A stretch of DNA of 7,961 nt from assembly GCA_934565425.1 (NCBI GenBank), contig CAKTHW010000074.1, positions 1 to 7,961 of the forward strand, written 5' to 3'. The notes beneath the pieces are model-generated. The model had not been told where the DNA came from, did not search any database, and was given only the letters and a program-made list of their open reading frames with translations. Origin of the DNA: an uncultured Oscillospiraceae bacterium. Its GTDB lineage: Bacteria; Bacillota; Clostridia; Oscillospirales; Oscillospiraceae. Position 1 is the stretch's first letter. Every line of letters starts with the position of its first letter. The position numbers were made by a program, and so were the translations under genes. Below, one piece after another: positions 1-6,293 of the stretch.

Positions 1-57
1 GAGTAGAAGGAGGGAATTTTACCTCTGCGTCCCCCGGGGGTTCGCCCTTCTTTGCTG

Positions 58-285
58 TCACTGCGCCGACCCAACCACCTTCCGATGCTTCCCCACCGGC
101 TTCACATTCACATCCGGTGGGATGGGGTCTTCGATTTTACCGTGGACGGCTTCAAATTCCTGAATGCTCTTGCGCACCAACACCAAAATATGACTGTTGA
201 TGGAACGCCCTTCGTAATCCGCCACATAAGCGGCCTTACGCAGCATTTCCTCCTCTATTCGTATCGAAACACTTTTTGTCGCCAT
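58..285 (-). CDS. Small ribbon-helix-helix (Arc/MetJ-type) DNA-binding protein
   Basis: A 75-residue protein. An N-terminal strand (KSVSIRIEEEML, about residues 4-15) is followed by two predicted helices (about 16-26 and 29-45) joined by a GRS turn, which is the pattern of Arc-type ribbon-helix-helix repressors. These bind operator DNA as dimers through the paired N-terminal strands. The tail after residue 50 is short, proline-rich and basic, without a recognisable domain. The ATG at 285 is preceded on the minus strand by GTGAGG about 8 bases upstream, so this start is plausible. It is transcribed divergently from the SLOG gene at 402, so it may control its own promoter and that of its neighbour. 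Proteins of this kind are also common as antitoxins or plasmid/ICE regulators, but no toxin gene is adjacent within the window. The fold assignment is fairly firm; target and role are inferred. Confidence 0.75.
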   Translation of the reverse strand: MATKSVSIRIEEEMLRKAAYVADYEGRSINSHILVLVRKSIQEFEAVHGKIEDPIPPDVNVKPVGKHRKVVGSAQ

Positions 286-302
286 ATTATCGCCTCACGG
301 TA

Positions 303-401
303 GCTACATGATATGTTCATATTACGAATTTTTCGACAGAAATGTGTAGAATAGATGTACGATGATGCTATTGTGCATCTAATTTTTTAGGAGGAATGTG
401 T
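303..401. promoter_or_regulatory. Divergent intergenic control region with short palindromes
   Basis: This AT-rich gap separates the start codons of the ribbon-helix-helix gene and the SLOG gene and must hold both promoters. A 12-base palindrome, ATATGTTCATAT (311-322), lies close to the start of the RHH gene. A second short inverted repeat, CGAA/TTCG, is at 325-335. On the plus strand TCGACA (333-338) resembles a -35 box, and TACGAT (358-363) is a weak -10 candidate at a long 19-base spacing. I could not place a convincing promoter for the minus-strand gene. The palindrome at 311-322 is the best operator candidate, by position and symmetry only. Confidence 0.35.
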
Positions 402-749
402 ATGCGTGTTGCAGTCATCGGTTCCCGCACTTTGACCGTCCATAACCTGGCGGACTACTTACCGAAAGACACGACTGAGCTTATCTCCGGCGGCGCAAAA
501 GGGGTGGACACCTCTGCACGAAACTACGCGCTGGCAAACCAGCTGCCCCTGACGGAACTGCGTCCAGACTACAGACGTTACCGGAAAGGCGCACCGCTGA
601 AACGGACGATAGACATTATCCAGCAGGCGGATTTTGTCCTGATTTTCTGGGATGGTGCTTCGAAGGGAACGCGGTATGCGATAGAGCAGTGTGAAAAGCT
701 AGGGGTGGCGTATCAGGTATACCGAAAGGATGCCGCTCCGACGGAGTGA
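402..749 (+). CDS. SLOG-superfamily (DUF2493 / YspA cpYpsA-like) protein
   Basis: A 115-residue single-domain Rossmann-like protein. Visible motifs are the first strand with GSR (residues 7-9), the phosphate-binding loop GGAKGVD (30-36), the basic segment RKGAPLKR (61-68) and a late glycine loop WDGASKGT (83-90). These are hallmarks of the DUF2493 branch of the SLOG superfamily, whose members are thought to bind nucleotides or nucleotide-derived ligands; the substrate here is unknown. Two in-frame ATGs exist, at 396 and 402. The AGGAGG at 389-394 leaves one base before the first and seven before the second, so 402 is chosen. The gene stands alone between a divergent RHH gene and a strong hairpin. 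Related proteins occur in phage, plasmid and conflict-associated loci, so an accessory origin is possible but unproven. Family assignment is good; function is unknown. Confidence 0.85.
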   Translation: MRVAVIGSRTLTVHNLADYLPKDTTELISGGAKGVDTSARNYALANQLPLTELRPDYRRYRKGAPLKRTIDIIQQADFVLIFWDGASKGTRYAIEQCEKLGVAYQVYRKDAAPTE

Positions 750-753
750 CACA

Positions 754-790
754 AAAGAGGGGAAGTCCCATAAGGGAACTTCCCCTCTTT
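754..790 (+). terminator. Long hairpin after the SLOG gene
   Basis: A 13-bp perfect stem (AAAGAGGGGAAGT at 754-766 with its complement at 778-790) continues inward through CCC/GGG with one bulged A and an ATAA loop. It begins five bases after the SLOG stop codon. The only uridines on the plus strand are the three inside the stem, so termination would be driven mainly by stem strength. It also separates this gene from the ymdB promoter at 846. Confidence 0.75.
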
Positions 791-845
791 GCCCCTTCCC
801 CATGGACAATCCTAGAAATTGTAATGATTTGATACCAATATGGAA

Positions 846-874
846 TTGCGCTTTTCTGTGGAAAAGGGTATACT
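846..874 (+). promoter_or_regulatory. Sigma-A-type promoter of the ymdB-lepB operon
   Basis: TTGCGC (846-851), a 17-base spacer, then TATACT (869-874) form a reasonable housekeeping promoter. The -10 matches five of six consensus positions and the -35 three of six, at ideal spacing. Transcription would start near 881, about 30 bases before the ymdB start codon. No other promoter is evident up to the terminator at 3072, so it probably drives all four genes. Confidence 0.6.
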
Positions 875-911
875 AAAAGAATCATTTTTATGGTAAGTGA
901 GGTACTCCATT

Positions 912-1745
912 ATGCTCCTACGGATATTAGCGGTTGGCGATGTGGTCTCCGAAGCCGGTTTGGACTATTTAGAACGGCGTCTGCGCCGGATTCAACAGGA
1001 ACACAACGTGGATTTCACCGTGGTCAACGGGGAAAACGCCGCTGGCATTGGGGTACTTCCCTGGCAGGCGCAAGCCATTTTGGACGCTGGCGCTGACGTG
1101 GTCACCCTGGGCAACCACACCTGGGGTAAGATCAAGATCCACGACTTTTTAGACGACTGCCGCACCTGTCTCCGTCCCGCCAATTTCGCCCCGGAGCTGC
1201 CCGGCAACGGCTGGGGTATCTTTGAGAGCGTCAACGGCCTGCGGGTGGGGGTCATCAACCTCATCGGCCGGGTCTCTATGGACCCCAACGTGGACAACCC
1301 CTTCCGGAAGGCGGACGCCATTCTGGAGCAGATGCAGGGGCAGGCGGATGTGGTGGTGGTGGATTTCCACGCGGAAGCCACCAGCGAAAAGCTGGCCATG
1401 GGCTGGTATCTGGACGGGCGCGTTTCCGCCCTCTGGGGCACCCACACCCACGTCCCCACGGCAGATGGGCAAGTCCTGCCCAAGGGCACCGGCATGATTA
1501 CCGACCTGGGCATGACTGGACCTGCCAACTCAGTGTTAGGCATCCGTCCTCAGGACTCCATCAACAAATTTTTAGGCGGTCTCCCCCGGCGCTACGAGGC
1601 GGCGGACGGCCCCTGCAAACTGGAGAGCACGCTGTTCACCATCGACACGGACACGGGAAAGTGCGTGGAGGTTCTGCGTGTGGATGAGCGGGAAGAGACG
1701 CGGCACACCAAACAGTCCCCCCGCAGAAAGGCAGAGAAACGATGA
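912..1745 (+). CDS. ymdB: YmdB-family (TIGR00282) metallophosphoesterase
   Basis: A 277-residue cytoplasmic calcineurin-like phosphoesterase. Metal and active-site motifs appear in order: GD at residues 9-10, NGEN (39-42), GNHTW (67-71), DFHAEATSEK (151-160) and GTHTHVPTAD (176-185). They supply the Asp, Glu, Asn and three His ligands expected of a dinuclear centre. In Bacillus subtilis the homologue hydrolyses 2',3'-cyclic nucleotides and affects RNA turnover, biofilm and motility decisions; the same chemistry is inferred here. The length is near the family norm of about 265, with a basic C-terminal extension after residue 258 (KQSPRRKAEKR at the end). The ATG at 912 is chosen over a GTG at 897 because GTGAGG (897-902) serves as its ribosome site at nine bases. 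The gene overlaps lepB by four bases (ATGA), implying translational coupling. In Bacilli it usually follows rny (RNase Y), which is absent here. Confidence 0.93.
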   Translation: MLLRILAVGDVVSEAGLDYLERRLRRIQQEHNVDFTVVNGENAAGIGVLPWQAQAILDAGADVVTLGNHTWGKIKIHDFLDDCRTCLRPANFAPELPGNGWGIFESVNGLRVGVINLIGRVSMDPNVDNPFRKADAILEQMQGQADVVVVDFHAEATSEKLAMGWYLDGRVSALWGTHTHVPTADGQVLPKGTGMITDLGMTGPANSVLGIRPQDSINKFLGGLPRRYEAADGPCKLESTLFTIDTDTGKCVEVLRVDEREETRHTKQSPRRKAEKR

Positions 1746-2320
1746 GCAAGGAAAAACCCAACGTCCCCGACTCCAGTCAGGACAACTGGAAGCGGGACTG
1801 TTATGACTGGCTGCAAATGCTGACCTTTGTCCTGGTGGCCGTGGTGATGGTCTTCACCTTCTTCGGCATGGTCAACAGCGTGGTAGGCAGCTCCATGTAC
1901 CCCACCCTTCACGACAAGGACATTATGATCGCCTACCGCCTGGGCTACACCCCCTCCCAAGGGGATGTGGTGGTCATCCGGAAGGAGTCCTTTATGGAGG
2001 AGGCCATTGTAAAGCGGGTCATCGCCACGGAAGGCCAAGAGGTGGAGATCAACTATGACACCAACACGGTCTACGTGGATGGGGTGGCCATGGACGAGCC
2101 GTACATCAACCAGGAAGACGCGGACGTGATGGAGGAGAAGCAAGGGATGGTGTACAAGGAGTTCACCGTTCCGGAGGGCTGCATCTTCGTCATGGGCGAC
2201 AACCGCAATGGCTCCACTGACAGCCGCTTCGGCAGCTTGGGCATGGTGGATACCGACTACGTCCTGGGGCGTGCGGTCTGCGTGGTCTTCCCCTTCTCTG
2301 ATTTCAAGAGCCTGCTATAA
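1742..2320 (+). CDS. lepB: Signal peptidase I
   Basis: A 192-residue membrane-anchored type I signal peptidase that cleaves signal peptides from exported preproteins on the outer face of the membrane. A single N-terminal membrane segment spans about residues 24-46. It is followed by the catalytic serine motif SSMYPTL (Ser51), the catalytic-lysine motif KRVIA (Lys91) and the conserved box MGDNRNGSTDSRFGS (151-165). The Ser-Lys dyad is intact. The size is normal for the short Gram-positive enzyme with one membrane span. Its start codon overlaps the ymdB stop (ATGA), and a gap of 16 bases separates it from the Nudix-like gene, so it is co-transcribed with both. Substrates are not deducible from the window; a genome of this type may carry other signal peptidases. 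Confidence 0.96.
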   Translation: MSKEKPNVPDSSQDNWKRDCYDWLQMLTFVLVAVVMVFTFFGMVNSVVGSSMYPTLHDKDIMIAYRLGYTPSQGDVVVIRKESFMEEAIVKRVIATEGQEVEINYDTNTVYVDGVAMDEPYINQEDADVMEEKQGMVYKEFTVPEGCIFVMGDNRNGSTDSRFGSLGMVDTDYVLGRAVCVVFPFSDFKSLL

Positions 2321-2336
2321 AATAAAGGAGACGAAC

Positions 2337-2861
2337 ATGAAGGAATGGATGGATCTCTATGACTGCCAAGGGCGTGTAAAGGGTTTGGTTCACACCACCA
2401 CCCAAGCCCCACAGGACGGCAACTTCTACTTAGCTACCCGCATCTGGGTGCGGGACGCAGCGGGCGCGTTTTTGCTCCTCCAGTGCGCTGACACCGACAG
2501 CTGGACGCCCGGTCAGTGGACCGTCCCCGGTGATTTCGTGGCCGCTGGTGTACAGGGTCCGGACGCAGCCCGGCAGGCGTTGCAGACACAGACTGGTCTC
2601 ACCATGGCAGATGCTCAGTGGCAAAGCCTCGGCTCCCAGCGCTATCGGGACAGCCACAACGGCGTCCCCTACCATGCCATTGCGCAGCTCTATCTGGTAC
2701 AGCTGACCGAAACCGCTCCGACGAACGTAGTGCTGGGTGAAGCAATTCAGACCTGTCAGTGGGTCCTCTTGGAAGACATGGGCACGTTCCTGTCCGATCA
2801 CCCGGTGGAACCCTTCACCCGTCTGAGCTATCGGCAGTACTCCCATCGACTCCTCCCCTGA
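2337..2861 (+). CDS. Nudix-fold protein with degenerate catalytic box
   Basis: A 174-residue protein resembling the isopentenyl-diphosphate-isomerase-like Nudix branch. It opens with MDLYDCQGRVKG, continues with a YLATRIWVRDAAGAFLLLQ strand pair (about 31-49), a WTVPGD segment (61-66) and a late QWVLLEDM element (141-148). The Nudix box G-x5-E-x7-RE-x2-EE-x-G falls at residues 66-88, but every catalytic position is changed: G to Asp66, E to Val72, R-E to Gln80-Ala81, E-E to Thr84-Gln85. Only the last Gly87 and Leu88 remain. Magnesium-dependent hydrolysis by the usual mechanism therefore looks impossible, which suggests a ligand-binding, regulatory or structural role. The ATG at 2337 follows AAAGGAG (2324-2330) by six bases. 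Domains are intact and there is no frameshift, so it reads as a maintained protein and not a decaying gene. Confidence 0.8.
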   Translation: MKEWMDLYDCQGRVKGLVHTTTQAPQDGNFYLATRIWVRDAAGAFLLLQCADTDSWTPGQWTVPGDFVAAGVQGPDAARQALQTQTGLTMADAQWQSLGSQRYRDSHNGVPYHAIAQLYLVQLTETAPTNVVLGEAIQTCQWVLLEDMGTFLSDHPVEPFTRLSYRQYSHRLLP

Positions 2862-2882
2862 CCCACCAAAGGAGGTACTCTC

Positions 2883-3068
2883 ATGTCCTTTACTCTGATC
2901 CTCTGCTTCCTTCTGCTGCTGGTGCTGGCCGGTGCGGTGTACCTGGTCATCCAGGGCATCCGGACGCGCAGCTGGAAGAAAATCCTCTTCCCCATTTTAG
3001 GCTACCTGCTCCTGCTTGTGGCTGTCTATTATGGTCTGGCGGCGCTGTTGGTTTGCAGTATACAATGA
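2883..3068 (+). CDS. Small two-helix membrane protein, unknown function
   Basis: A 61-residue hydrophobic protein with two predicted membrane helices, about residues 3-24 and 35-58. They are separated by a short basic loop (GIRTRSWKK) that would face the cytoplasm, placing both termini outside by the positive-inside rule. GGAGG (2871-2875) sits seven bases before the ATG, an excellent ribosome site that supports real translation. It is the last gene of the ymdB-lepB operon, 21 bases after the Nudix-like gene and just before the terminator. I recognise no family; a role tied to the membrane peptidase LepB is only a guess from position. Confidence 0.7.
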   Translation: MSFTLILCFLLLLVLAGAVYLVIQGIRTRSWKKILFPILGYLLLLVAVYYGLAALLVCSIQ

Positions 3069-3113
3069 AAAAACCCCGACGAAGAACGGTTCCTTCGTCG
3101 GGGTTCTTTTTGT
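3068..3113. terminator. Bidirectional terminator between convergent operons
   Basis: A perfect 13-bp stem, AACCCCGACGAAG (3072-3084) with its complement at 3093-3105, encloses an eight-base loop. It is followed on the plus strand by TTCTTTTTGTCTT and, read on the minus strand, by a run of six T (complement of 3068-3073). It ends the ymdB-lepB operon and also the ABC transporter operon, whose ATPase stop codon is at 3115-3117. Confidence 0.95.
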
Positions 3114-3114
3114 C

Positions 3115-3930
3115 TTATTCGCCTGTCTGGGTGGAGAGCAAGATGCGGTCGTTGTCCAAGCTCTTCCCCGCGCCCTGGCGGAATTTTTGCAGCAGGTCTT
3201 CCACGGTCATGTTGGCACGCTCCTCCCCCTTCACGTCAAAGACGATCCGGCCGGCGTCCATCATGATGGTGCGGTTGCCCAGCTCCAACGCCTGGTGCAT
3301 ATTGTGGGTGACCATCAGGCAGGTGATCTTCCGCTCGGAGACAATGCTTCGGGTCAGCTCCAGCACCTTCTCCGCCGTCCCCGGGTCCAGCGCCGCTGTG
3401 TGTTCGTCCAACAGCAGCAGCTTGGGGGTGACGATAGTGGCCATGAGCAAGGTCAGCGCCTGGCGCTGGCCGCCGGAGAGCAGCCCTACCGGCTGGCGCA
3501 TCCGATTTTCCAAATCCATGCCCAGCAGGGACAGGTGTTCCCGGAACAGCTCCTTGTCCTTTTTGTTCACCCGGCTGAAAAAGGCGTGGTGTGGGGTGCT
3601 GGCACGGAGGTAGGCGATGGCCAGGTTTTCCTCAATGGTCATGTGGGGAGCGGTGCCCTTCATGGGATCCTGGAACAGGTGGCCGATATACTTGCTCCGG
3701 CGGTGCTCCTTTACGAAGGTGATGTCCTCGCCGTCCAGCTCGATGGTGCCGTCCTCCACGAAGAAGGCGCCGGTGATGGCGTTGAACATGGTGGATTTAC
3801 CTGCGCCGTTGCTGCCCACGATGGTGGCGAAATCGCCGCTGTCCAGCTGGAAGTCCAGGCCGTTCAGGGCCTTCTTCTCGTTGACGGTGCCAGCGTTAAA
3901 AGTCTTATGGAGGTTGGTCAATTTCAGCAT
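3115..3930 (-). CDS. ABC transporter ATPase of a Trp (TrpXYZ-type) importer
   Basis: A 271-residue nucleotide-binding subunit that powers import at the inner face of the membrane. Complete motifs are visible: Walker A GSNGAGKST (39-47), Q-loop FQDP (Gln87), signature LSGGQ (151-155), Walker B LLLLDE (171-176), D-loop ALDP (180-183) and switch His209. It is therefore predicted to be active. The ATG at 3930 lies two bases after the permease stop, with AGGAGG about ten bases upstream; an in-frame GTG at 3936 overlapping that stop (GTGA) is an alternative start adding two residues. In the TrpXYZ naming this would be the ATPase component. Substrate identity rests on the T-box leader of the operon, not on this protein. 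Confidence 0.93.
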   Translation of the reverse strand: MLKLTNLHKTFNAGTVNEKKALNGLDFQLDSGDFATIVGSNGAGKSTMFNAITGAFFVEDGTIELDGEDITFVKEHRRSKYIGHLFQDPMKGTAPHMTIEENLAIAYLRASTPHHAFFSRVNKKDKELFREHLSLLGMDLENRMRQPVGLLSGGQRQALTLLMATIVTPKLLLLDEHTAALDPGTAEKVLELTRSIVSERKITCLMVTHNMHQALELGNRTIMMDAGRIVFDVKGEERANMTVEDLLQKFRQGAGKSLDNDRILLSTQTGE

Positions 3931-3932
3931 AC

Positions 3933-4901
3933 TCACTTCTCCTCCTTTTCCGTTCCAGCCGCTGCCTTTTCGGTCTTGCCGCCGTACTGTGCCTTCCGCT
4001 TCCACTTGAGCTTCTGGAAGCCCACCAGCTGCCGGAGGGTGGGAGAAGCGATGGCGATGGCCACGATGAGGGCGGAGACCAGCTTCAGGGCAGAGGCAGG
4101 CAGGTTGAAACGCATGGCGATGGCCACGATGACACGATAGAGGCAGGAGCCGAAGATGACGCCCACGATGCGGACGGGGATGCTCCCGCGCCCCAGCAGG
4201 GTCTCACCGATGATGAGGGAGGCCAGGGCGATGGTGACCATGCCGGTGCCCATGTTGATGTCACAGGATTTCTGGTATTCGCCCAGCAGGCAGCCGCCCA
4301 GGGCGGTCATGGCGTTGGCCACGCACAGACCCACGATGATGGTCAGGTTGGGGTTGATGGAGGACGCTTTCACCATGTCCTCGTTGTCGCCGGTGGCCCG
4401 GATGGAGAGACCCAGGCGAGTGTGCAGGAAGAAGGCCAGCAGCAGCGCCACGATGCCCACAAAGACGATGGCCACGATGAAACGAGACCAGTTTTCCAGG
4501 GGCGTGCCTGCCAGCAGGTCCTTGACCATGGTGAAGACGGTGGTGGTCTTATTCATATTGAGGATGGATTTCCCCATGATGAAGATGTTGATGGTGTACA
4601 GGCCGGTGTTGACGATGATACCCGCCAAAATGCTCTCCACCCCCAGCTTGGTCTGAAGCAGGGCGGTGACGTAGCCGGAGATGATACCAGCCAGCATGGC
4701 GGCGAAGATGGCCAAGATGGGATGCCCGGCGATGGAGACGGTCGCGCCTACCGCACAGCCCAAGGTGAAGCAGCTGTCTGTGGACAGGTCGCACACGTTC
4801 AGCATGGAAAAGCTCAAGAAGAGCGCCAGCGCCACCAGAGAATAGATGATGCCTAGCTCCAGAGCGGTCTGAATGGTGGATAGGGAGATGATCGAACCCA
4901 T
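3933..4901 (-). CDS. ABC transporter permease of a Trp (TrpXYZ-type) importer
   Basis: A 322-residue integral membrane protein with about eight or nine hydrophobic helices, of the branched-chain-type permease family (BPD_transp_2). The cytoplasmic loop GLSIRATGDNEDMVKASSI (about 164-182) occupies the place of the coupling loop that contacts the ATPase. The C-terminus after residue 296 is soluble, highly charged and lysine/glutamate-rich. A strong AAGGAGG lies eight bases before the ATG at 4901. It follows the substrate-binding gene after a 167-base gap with two hairpins and is almost contiguous with the ATPase gene. One permease gene implies a homodimeric channel. Transport of tryptophan is inferred from the T-box. 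Confidence 0.93.
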   Translation of the reverse strand: MGSIISLSTIQTALELGIIYSLVALALFLSFSMLNVCDLSTDSCFTLGCAVGATVSIAGHPILAIFAAMLAGIISGYVTALLQTKLGVESILAGIIVNTGLYTINIFIMGKSILNMNKTTTVFTMVKDLLAGTPLENWSRFIVAIVFVGIVALLLAFFLHTRLGLSIRATGDNEDMVKASSINPNLTIIVGLCVANAMTALGGCLLGEYQKSCDINMGTGMVTIALASLIIGETLLGRGSIPVRIVGVIFGSCLYRVIVAIAMRFNLPASALKLVSALIVAIAIASPTLRQLVGFQKLKWKRKAQYGGKTEKAAAGTEKEEK

Positions 4902-4999
4902 GGGAGTTCCTCCTTTTCGTAATGGTTGGGCTGTGCCAAGGGGAATTGGGACAGGACGCTATCCCCATTCCCCCAGGCACATACCACCCGACAAAAGGG

Positions 5000-5018
5000 C
5001 AGGGTCACAAGGACCCTG
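5000..5018 (-). terminator. Intercistronic hairpin between binding protein and permease
   Basis: CAGGGTC (5000-5006) and GACCCTG (5012-5018) form a perfect 7-bp stem with a five-base loop, extendable by GGG/CCC with one bulge. Read on the minus strand it is followed by GCCC and TTTTGT, resembling a weak or partial terminator. A second, imperfect hairpin (CACcGGTTT / AAACCaGTG, 5042-5062) lies between it and the stop codon of the binding protein. Such elements often keep the binding protein in excess over membrane subunits, by attenuation or by 3'-end protection. Confidence 0.5.
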
Positions 5019-5068
5019 ACCCTCTTATTGGTGTTCCGTGTCACCGGTTTCAAAAACCAGTGGTGAAA

Positions 5069-6157
5069 TTATTTTTCAAAGGATTCAGAAGTGGTGGTCT
5101 CCACGACCTGAGTGCACAGAGGAGCGAATTCGTCCTTGATCTTGTTCAGATCCAGACCCAGAGTCTTGCAAGTCTCGGTGTTCACAGTTGCAATACCGTT
5201 GTCAAAGGTCTGTACGGGAGTGGTAGCGGGATCCTTGCCGTTGACCAGCACGTCAACCACCATGTCAGCAGTCATCTTGCCCAGGTTTGCATAGTCTACG
5301 CCGTAGCTGCAGAAGGCACCGTTCAGGGCGAAGGAGTCCGCACCGCAGTAGTGGGGGATGCCAGCCTTGGCCAGGGATTCATAGATGCTCAGCTCAGCGG
5401 TCATGACGGTGTTGTCAGTGGGAGTGAAGATAGCGTCCACCTTTTCAGCGATCAGGGACTGTGCTGCCAGGTTGATCTCGTCGGTGGTAGCACCGGTCTT
5501 TTCGATGTACTTGATGCCTGCCTTATCCAGATAAGCCTTGGCGTCTGCAATGGCCTGGGTGGAGGAGTCCTGACCCTGGTCGTACAGCAGGCCAACATAC
5601 TTGCAGTCGGGGTCAGCGGTGGTCATGAGCTTGAAGATGGCAGCGGTGTCCAGAGCGTCAGAGGTGCCGGTGATGTTGCCGCCAGGGACGTCCATGGACT
5701 TGACCAGCTTGGCGCTGACAGGATCGGAGACAGCGGAGAAGACCACGGGGATCTTGTTGTCTTCGGTAGCGGTCTGCATGACCACAGCGGCAGGAGTAGC
5801 GATGGGGACGATGATGTCCACGTTGTCAGCGACCAGCTCGGAAGCGATCTGATTGATGACGGTGGCGTCGCCTTCGCCGTTCTGGAAATAAGGCTCATAG
5901 TCGAAAGTTACGCCCAATTCCTTGCCCTTTGCGTCCAATTCGGACTTGATGTTGTCAGAGATCTGATCCAGGGAAGCGTGGCTGACGTACTGGACGATGC
6001 CTACCTTGTAGGTCTTGCCGGTGTCAACAGCTGCGGTGGAGGCTGCGGCTGCGGAGCTGGTGCCAGCGTTGGTGGAACCGCCGCCACAAGCGGCCAGGGA
6101 GAGGGTCATAGCGGTGCCGAGCAGGCCGGCCAGCAGTTTCTTGGTAATGGATTTCAT
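5069..6157 (-). CDS. trpX: ABC transporter substrate-binding lipoprotein (TrpX-like, PF04392 family)
   Basis: A 362-residue lipoprotein. A lysine-containing n-region, hydrophobic core and lipobox LAAC (Cys24 becoming the lipidated N-terminus) anchor it outside the cell. A low-complexity Ser/Ala/Thr linker (about 28-47) precedes the binding domain, which starts at YKVGIVQYVSHASLDQ (50-65). Family landmarks include VFSAVSDPVSAKLV (139-152), GNITGTSD (160-167), FTPTDNTVM (244-252) and YCGADSFALNGAFCSYGVDY (270-289). This is the ABC_sub_bind family, known to bind amino acids and related small molecules. The start at 6157 is chosen over an in-frame ATG at 6226 because AAGGAGG lies eight bases before it and the signal peptide begins there. 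Tryptophan as ligand is inferred from the upstream T-box with a TGG specifier. It is the first and probably most expressed gene of the operon. Confidence 0.9.
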   Translation of the reverse strand: MKSITKKLLAGLLGTAMTLSLAACGGGSTNAGTSSAAAASTAAVDTGKTYKVGIVQYVSHASLDQISDNIKSELDAKGKELGVTFDYEPYFQNGEGDATVINQIASELVADNVDIIVPIATPAAVVMQTATEDNKIPVVFSAVSDPVSAKLVKSMDVPGGNITGTSDALDTAAIFKLMTTADPDCKYVGLLYDQGQDSSTQAIADAKAYLDKAGIKYIEKTGATTDEINLAAQSLIAEKVDAIFTPTDNTVMTAELSIYESLAKAGIPHYCGADSFALNGAFCSYGVDYANLGKMTADMVVDVLVNGKDPATTPVQTFDNGIATVNTETCKTLGLDLNKIKDEFAPLCTQVVETTTSESFEK

Positions 6158-6250
6158 GGTGTGTTCCTCCTTGTTCGAATGATTGAGATTCAGGTTTTGA
6201 GTCACCGAACGTAGTTTTGTTTTCATGAGTGGATGGGCGGAAAAGGGAAC

Positions 6251-6293
6251 AAAAAAAGCAGCCCCTCGTCCTGTTCTTTAGGACAAGAGCTGC
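6251..6293 (-). terminator. T-box leader terminator
   Basis: Read on the minus strand, GCAGCTCTTGTCCT and AGGACGAGGGGCTGC form a stem of about 14 pairs with one bulged G, closed by a short A-rich loop and followed by seven T (complement of 6251-6257). It is the alternative fold to the antiterminator and is the off state when tRNA-Trp is charged. The 93 bases between it and the trpX start hold only the ribosome site. Confidence 0.93.

Noticed and set aside
396..401. Upstream in-frame ATG as start of the SLOG gene
   Set aside because: Only one base separates it from AGGAGG; the ATG at 402 has ideal seven-base spacing and gives the canonical MRVAVIGSR start.
2208..2336. Longer start for the Nudix-like gene inside lepB
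   Set aside because: The extension only overlaps the lepB C-terminus in another frame; AAAGGAG directly precedes the ATG at 2337.
3016..4140. Long plus-strand open frame
   Set aside because: It crosses a strong bidirectional terminator and is antisense to the ABC ATPase and permease, which carry all their motifs.
4922..6214. Long plus-strand open frame
   Set aside because: It is antisense to the trpX-like gene, runs across its lipobox and RBS, and has a low-complexity Gly/Val/His-rich composition; it is a GC-driven shadow.
6158..6226. N-terminal extension of the substrate-binding protein from the ATG at 6226
   Set aside because: It would place 23 residues ahead of the lipoprotein signal peptide; the RBS and signal peptide fit the start at 6157.
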